Shown here: positions 5,724 to 9,080 of the stretch, piece after piece
Layout: each line of letters starts with the position of its first letter
How positions within the stretch are numbered: position 1 is the first letter of the stretch
Assembly: GCA_049695975.1 (NCBI GenBank)
Contig: JBAVTE010000002.1
Span: forward strand, 1-9,080
Source of the DNA: CAILDB01 sp049695975
Lineage (GTDB): Bacteria > Patescibacteriota > Minisyncoccia > Phycocordibacterales > GWA1-40-21
Length of the DNA: 9,080 nucleotides
Reading direction: 5' to 3'
Notes under the pieces: model-generated
What the model was told of the DNA's origin: nothing
Database searches by the model: none
Seen by the model: the letters and a program-made list of their open reading frames with translations, nothing else
Made by a program: the position numbers and the translations under genes

Positions 5724-8135
5724 TTATCTCACCTGCCAACCTTTGTTCGCATTTAGTTTTTCGGTAATTTTTGTCATTACAATATTTATTTCATCATCAG
5801 AAAGAGTTTTTTCCATTGACTGAAAAACCAAACGATAAGCAAAAGATGTTTTTGATGAACCGTCTTCAAACTTTTTTGTAAAGACATCAAAAAGATAATT
5901 TTTAACAAGTAAATCCCCCGCTCCAATTTTATTTATCTCATTATTGATTATTTCAAATACATCCTCGGCTTTTGTGCTTTCTGGGGTAAAGACCGCCACA
6001 TCACGGATCATAAATGGATAAGATGATATTTTTTTGAATCTTTTGGTTTTATCACCTATTTCAGAAAAATCATATTCTTTTGGCTCTGAAAGATTTTTGA
6101 TAATCTCCTCAAAATCATACTCTGCAATATTATTCGTGTCCAAGGATTCACCTTCCAAGGCTAAGGAGAGACCTTGACCTGCCACAAGACCCAACTTTTT
6201 TTCAATCATAGCAACGGCGGTATTTAGTACATCTTGCTCTTTTGGTTTTTTTAAACCTAAAGGATTCTTGACTCCTATCACGAACCTTTTATATTCACCT
6301 TTATTTGTAAATATATGCCCGAACTCAAATATTTTTATTTGCTTCATTCCTACAAGTTCCGAATACCTGACATTAAATTCTAGAGAATTTTTTATACCGT
6401 CTGTAAGGTTTGATCGTAAAAATCTTTTTTCTGGAGATATTGAATTTTCAAGCTCTATTTCTCCTTTATCCGTAAATGTATAATTTATTATTTCAGAAAA
6501 ACCTTGCGCATAAAGTATGCGTCTAATCTTTTCTTTATAATAAAAACCTTTATCCATTTTTGCCATTCCTTCAAATTTAGTGGAAACTTCGCCAATTTTG
6601 TCATATCCGTAAATTCTGCCTATTTCCTCGGCCAAATCTTCTTTTATCCTCAAATCTAATCTTTCGTCTGGTACTGTAATAACAAATCTTTCTTCATTTT
6701 CTGTCATCCTTCTATAGGCAACAATTTTTTTAAACTTTTTATTATCTTTTATCTTTTCTATGATTACTCCATTTGGATTTGTGCAATGAATCACTTCCCC
6801 ATTTCCTAAATATATTCCACAATGATCCACTCCTTCCTTTACTTCTTCCCCAGGCAAAAATTCAATTGTTTTATAATGTATTTTACCCTCACCTGTGTTT
6901 GAAAAAACTATGTCACCTGGAGAGATTTCTTTTTCATTGACTATTTTTCCAAAAACATGTTGATCCACAGACATTCTAGGAATCTGTATTCCTGATAAAG
7001 CAAAACAATAGGAAATAAAACCAGAGCAATCAAAAACTTTTGGCGCGTCATAAGAAATACTTGCCCCAAGTTTATAAGGAACTCCGATAAAAGATTTTGC
7101 AAATTTTAAAACTTCGTCCACCGGCTTTACTAATTTAAATTCAAAACCAAATCTATCAAAAATATTTTCAATATCTTTATTTATAATTTTTACACCAATG
7201 ATTTGGCTTGCTTCCTCGGCAGATATGCCAAGTTTATATTTATTTGCTCTCCTAGGATAAACATCTACAGACTCACCCACCTTTGTATCTTTTGTACCAG
7301 CAATTTCTACAATAAGTTTAGTAAGAATATCCATAGCCTCATCTGCCATCTCAGAAGAATAATCATTTTCATATCTCTTAGACGCGTCTGTCTGAATTTT
7401 TAATTTTTGAGCTGTTTTTCTGATAAGTACAGGATCAAAGCTAGCTGACTCGAGCACAATGTTTTTTGTTCTCTCTTCAAGCTCGGCATACATACCACCT
7501 TTTATACCAGCAATGGCAAGAGGAATTTCCTTGCTTGTAATAGTAAGCACACTTTCATCAAGCTCAACTTCTTTTTTATCAAGAGTGGTAATCCAATCGC
7601 CATTTTTGCAATTTTTAACTTCAATTAAAATTACATTTTTTTCATCTGCCAATTTATCCGCATCAAAAGCATGCATCGGCTGACCAATCTCATTCATCAC
7701 AAAGTTAGTCGCATCAACGATATTATTTATTGATCTCTGTCCTATTGCTTCCAATTTTTCCTGAAGCCACTTTGGCGACTCCCCTGCTTTTATGTTTTCT
7801 ATCACTCGTCCAATATATCTTCGACATTTTTTTCCATCTGCAATTTTTATTTCCAGCTTTTTTTCAGTTTCTGAAACTTGAAAATCTTTAAACTCTCGTG
7901 AATACTGATTGACTTTAATATCAGCGATAACTCCTACTTCTCTCGCAATACCTCTGTGACAAAGACAACTATGATTCAGATTTGGAGTAGTTTTTGCATC
8001 CATCACAGTATCATTTCCAACTTTTTCCATACTCTCTATTTCCATTGAATGCATTGTCAAAAAATCCCCCACTTTTTCCGGAGTCGGTGCTTTGCCATTC
8101 AAATATTCATTTAGCCAATTGTAAGAAACTTTCAT
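5724..8135 (-). CDS. pheT: Phenylalanyl-tRNA synthetase beta subunit with an inserted NlpC/P60 domain
   Basis: The 803 residues form the beta chain of the (alpha-beta)2 enzyme that charges tRNA-Phe. The start 'MKVSYNWLNEYL' is typical. The sequence then passes from 'SMEIESMEKVG' straight to 'DAKTTPNLNHSCLCHRGIAREVG', so the roughly 110-residue EMAP/OB tRNA-binding domain is absent. The B3/B4 editing domain follows (about 103-290; 'NNIVDATNFVMNEIGQPMHAFD', 'DASKRYE'). B5 begins at about 297, is interrupted at about 337 by an NlpC/P60 domain (338-477), and resumes with 'FVITVPDERLDLRIKEDLAEEIGRIYGYDKI' split at about 484-514. The core synthetase-like region (about 520-700) looks shortened. An FDX-ACB domain ends the protein (705-803). 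pheT starts 4 nt after pheS with no Shine-Dalgarno. No frameshift is seen. Confidence 0.95.
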   Translation of the reverse strand: MKVSYNWLNEYLNGKAPTPEKVGDFLTMHSMEIESMEKVGNDTVMDAKTTPNLNHSCLCHRGIAREVGVIADIKVNQYSREFKDFQVSETEKKLEIKIADGKKCRRYIGRVIENIKAGESPKWLQEKLEAIGQRSINNIVDATNFVMNEIGQPMHAFDADKLADEKNVILIEVKNCKNGDWITTLDKKEVELDESVLTITSKEIPLAIAGIKGGMYAELEERTKNIVLESASFDPVLIRKTAQKLKIQTDASKRYENDYSSEMADEAMDILTKLIVEIAGTKDTKVGESVDVYPRRANKYKLGISAEEASQIIGVKIINKDIENIFDRFGFEFKLVKPVDEVLKFAKSFIGVPYKLGASISYDAPKVFDCSGFISYCFALSGIQIPRMSVDQHVFGKIVNEKEISPGDIVFSNTGEGKIHYKTIEFLPGEEVKEGVDHCGIYLGNGEVIHCTNPNGVIIEKIKDNKKFKKIVAYRRMTENEERFVITVPDERLDLRIKEDLAEEIGRIYGYDKIGEVSTKFEGMAKMDKGFYYKEKIRRILYAQGFSEIINYTFTDKGEIELENSISPEKRFLRSNLTDGIKNSLEFNVRYSELVGMKQIKIFEFGHIFTNKGEYKRFVIGVKNPLGLKKPKEQDVLNTAVAMIEKKLGLVAGQGLSLALEGESLDTNNIAEYDFEEIIKNLSEPKEYDFSEIGDKTKRFKKISSYPFMIRDVAVFTPESTKAEDVFEIINNEINKIGAGDLLVKNYLFDVFTKKFEDGSSKTSFAYRLVFQSMEKTLSDDEINIVMTKITEKLNANKGWQVR
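5729..5734 (-). promoter_or_regulatory. Shine-Dalgarno site of the C39-like gene
   Basis: AGGTGA on the minus strand lies 6 nt before the ATG at 5722 and within the last codons of pheT. It is the only strong anti-16S complement before a gene start in the window. It fixes the start codon and suggests that this gene is translated at an independent or boosted rate. Confidence 0.7.
6705..7124 (-). other. Segment encoding the NlpC/P60 domain inserted in PheT B5
   Basis: Residues about 338-477 of PheT. The domain opens with 'VDEVLKFAKSFIGVPYKLG', the usual start of NlpC/P60. It contains 'VFDCSGFISYCF' with nucleophile Cys370 (codon 7026-7028), 'SPGDIVF', then 'DHCGIYLGNG' with His438 (6822-6824) and 'EVIHC' with His450 (6786-6788). 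That completes the Cys-His-His set of this papain-fold family. Known members mostly cut gamma-D-Glu-diaminopimelate bonds in peptidoglycan outside the cell. Here the domain is embedded in a cytoplasmic enzyme without a signal peptide. The reading frame continues cleanly on both sides into B5 sequence, which argues against an assembly join. Confidence 0.9.
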
Positions 8136-8139
8136 TTAT

Positions 8140-8898
8140 TTAAAATTGATTAACTAATCTCAAATCTCCAGAATAAAACAATCTGATGTCATCTATCCCG
8201 TATTTCAACATCGCCAATCTTTCTACAGATCCGCCAAAAGCCAAACCTTTCCAATCATTTGGGTTTATTCCAATATCATTCAAAACTTTGGGGTGTACCA
8301 CACCCGCACCCATTATTTCTATCCAGCCAGTCCCCTTGCATATTGGACATCCTGCTTCTCCTTTTTTACATTTAAAACAAGAAATGTCTATTTCTACTCC
8401 TGGTTCAACAAAAGGAAAATAACTTGGTCTGAATCTCACATCAACTTTTTTTTCAAAAAATTTATCAAAAAATTCATTTAAGACTGATTTCAAAGTCGCG
8501 AGGGAAACATTTTTATCCACATAGAGCATTTCAAACTGTTGAAACTGCATTTCGTGAGTAGCATCCGTAGCCTCATTTCTATATGTTTTTCCTGGACAAA
8601 TTATTCTGATGGGAGGATTTTTATTTTCTTCCATATAGTGGATCTGCATAGCGCTAGTCTGCGTACGAAGAAGCCGTCTTCCTACCCCGGGAAAATCCTT
8701 ACTTGGCTTCACCCAAAAAGTATCTTGCATATCTCTTGCGGGATGATCCTTTGGCACATTTAAAGCGTCGAAATTGTAATATTCTGTCTCAAGCTCTGGA
8801 CCATCTGCCAAAGTAAAGCCCATTTCAAAAAATATTCGATTGATGTCGTCTATTACTCTTGTAATGGGATGCACATGAATATCTACTATATTATCCAT
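8140..8898 (-). CDS. pheS: Phenylalanyl-tRNA synthetase alpha subunit, short form
   Basis: The 252 residues form the catalytic class II alpha chain. It opens almost at once with 'HPITRVIDDINRIFFEMGF' and 'GPELETEYYNFDALN', so the usual N-terminal coiled-coil arm of about 80-100 residues that grips tRNA is missing. An in-frame TAA 36 nt upstream of the ATG, with no other start between, shows this is not a mis-chosen start. Motif 2 is 'PGKTYRNEATDATHEMQF' (102-119) and motif 3 is 'GLAFGGSVERLAMLKYG' (218-234). Cys174, Cys177, Cys184 and Cys187 form a Zn-ribbon-like pair of CxxC motifs before 'GWIEIMGAGVVHP', as in PheS of several other bacterial lineages. It is the first gene of the operon and is probably read from a leaderless mRNA. 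Confidence 0.96.
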   Translation of the reverse strand: MDNIVDIHVHPITRVIDDINRIFFEMGFTLADGPELETEYYNFDALNVPKDHPARDMQDTFWVKPSKDFPGVGRRLLRTQTSAMQIHYMEENKNPPIRIICPGKTYRNEATDATHEMQFQQFEMLYVDKNVSLATLKSVLNEFFDKFFEKKVDVRFRPSYFPFVEPGVEIDISCFKCKKGEAGCPICKGTGWIEIMGAGVVHPKVLNDIGINPNDWKGLAFGGSVERLAMLKYGIDDIRLFYSGDLRLVNQF

Positions 8899-8904
8899 GT
8901 ATTG

Positions 8905-8932
8905 ATTATAACGAAAAAAGAGATTTTAACAA
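8905..8932 (-). promoter_or_regulatory. Promoter of the pheS-pheT-peptidase operon (leaderless)
   Basis: On the minus strand TTGTTA (8927-8932), a 16-bp spacer and a perfect TATAAT (8905-8910) precede the pheS ATG. Exactly 6 nt separate the -10 from the ATG, so the expected +1 is the first base of the start codon. No Shine-Dalgarno is present, in line with leaderless translation. Confidence 0.65.
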
Positions 8933-8939
8933 CTTTTTG

Positions 8940-9007
8940 GAGCCACCTCCCAGATTTTCCCGCGACTCTCACCTCGCCGTCACTCGGCTCGGTCTGGGCA
9001 CCAGCTC
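8940..9007. repeat. GC-rich imperfect palindrome upstream of the pheS promoter
   Basis: GAGC (8940-8943) and CCCAGA (8949-8954) pair with TCTGGG (8993-8998) and GCTC (9004-9007), leaving a symmetric 5/5 internal loop (CACCT against CACCA). A small inner hairpin GCCG/CGGC lies at 8976-8979 and 8985-8988. The block is much richer in GC than the nearby genes. I find no coding frame or tRNA signature in it. Confidence 0.45.
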
Positions 9008-9054
9008 GTCTGTTTTTCTTGCTAGAAAAACATGACTCTGCTGTTCAAATCTGG
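8950..9054. repeat. Possible 105-bp element with 8-bp terminal inverted repeats
   Basis: CCAGATTT (8950-8957) is the exact inverse of AAATCTGG (9047-9054). The left arm overlaps the CCCAGA that also pairs with 8993-8998, so the two folds exclude each other. The size is close to that of the 99-bp cloverleaf at 2626-2724. It may be a MITE-like repeat or a switching RNA; an 8-bp match could also be chance. Confidence 0.3.
9011..9032. other. Hairpin with TGTTTTTC/GAAAAACA arms
   Basis: TGTTTTTC (9011-9018) and GAAAAACA (9025-9032) form a perfect 8-bp stem over a TTGCTA loop, within the non-coding stretch before pheS. It is not followed by a long T-run on either strand, so a terminator role is doubtful. 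Confidence 0.4.
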
Positions 9055-9056
9055 AC

Positions 9057-9078
9057 GCAAGCAAAGCAGTTTGCTTGC
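9057..9078. other. Perfect 9-bp hairpin at the window edge
   Basis: GCAAGCAAA (9057-9065) and TTTGCTTGC (9070-9078) pair perfectly over a GCAG tetraloop. The window stops 2 bases later, so the arms or a following T-tract may continue outside. It could be the end of a neighbouring transcript or part of the palindromic block. Confidence 0.45.
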
Positions 9079-9080
9079 TG

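Noticed and set aside
5724..8135. PheT and NlpC/P60 joined by an assembly error or frameshift
   Set aside because: The B5 halves on either side complement each other as one interrupted domain, in a single uninterrupted frame; a chimera would not be expected to resume B5 at the matching position.
142..8898. UGA recoding as in Gracilibacteria/Absconditabacteria
   Set aside because: Full-length conserved proteins read in the standard code with no in-frame TGA. The absence of TGA stops is based on only seven genes and fits an AT-rich genome.
8940..9060. Possible tRNA gene upstream of pheS (GC-rich, 'GTTCAAATC' resembling a T-loop at 9043-9051)
   Set aside because: The bases around the T-loop-like word do not form a 5-bp T-stem, and no acceptor stem or anticodon arm can be fitted at the right distances on either strand.
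1..9080. CRISPR array
   Set aside because: No regularly spaced direct repeats were seen; the repeated short words are hairpin arms.

Overview
The window looks like chromosome from a small-genome, AT-rich bacterium, most likely a member of the Candidate Phyla Radiation (Patescibacteria, Parcubacteria-like). This is inferred from gene content, not from a database search. The signs are a stripped-down phenylalanyl-tRNA synthetase (PheRS), mostly weak or absent Shine-Dalgarno sites, promoters that sit directly on start codons, a sortase beside a CARDB/PKD-type surface protein, and AT-rich sequence broken by short GC-rich palindromic islands. All visible stops are TAA or TAG and the long genes read through in the standard code, so there is no sign of UGA recoding.

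Layout, left to right. Bases 1-123 are the C-terminal tail of a DDE integrase-type transposase. Next is a sortase on the minus strand (142-786), divergent from a 557-residue membrane-anchored surface protein on the plus strand (937-2610). Their promoters interleave around an inverted repeat. Between the surface gene and gyrB lie a 99-bp GC-rich element that folds as a four-way cloverleaf (2626-2724) and a strong bidirectional terminator (2790-2828). Then comes gyrB (4979 to 2871, minus) with its own extended -10 promoter. The rest is a minus-strand operon, pheS (8898-8140), pheT (8135-5724) and a C39-like cysteine peptidase gene (5722-5144), with gaps of 4 and 1 nt. Upstream of pheS is a second palindrome-rich non-coding stretch that runs to the window end.

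The most striking feature is PheT. Its length (803 aa) is normal for the family, but this hides two opposite changes. The N-terminal EMAP/OB-fold tRNA-binding domain is missing, and a complete NlpC/P60 papain-fold domain (about residues 338-477, with Cys370, His438 and His450) is inserted into the B5 domain, in the loop between 'GFEF' and 'FVITVPDER'. PheS also lacks its N-terminal coiled-coil tRNA-binding arm. The next gene in the operon encodes a second papain-like cysteine peptidase with the only clear Shine-Dalgarno site in the window. So a minimal PheRS is physically and genetically joined to two papain-fold modules, none with a signal peptide. This is the best candidate here for an undescribed system; its function is not known from the sequence.
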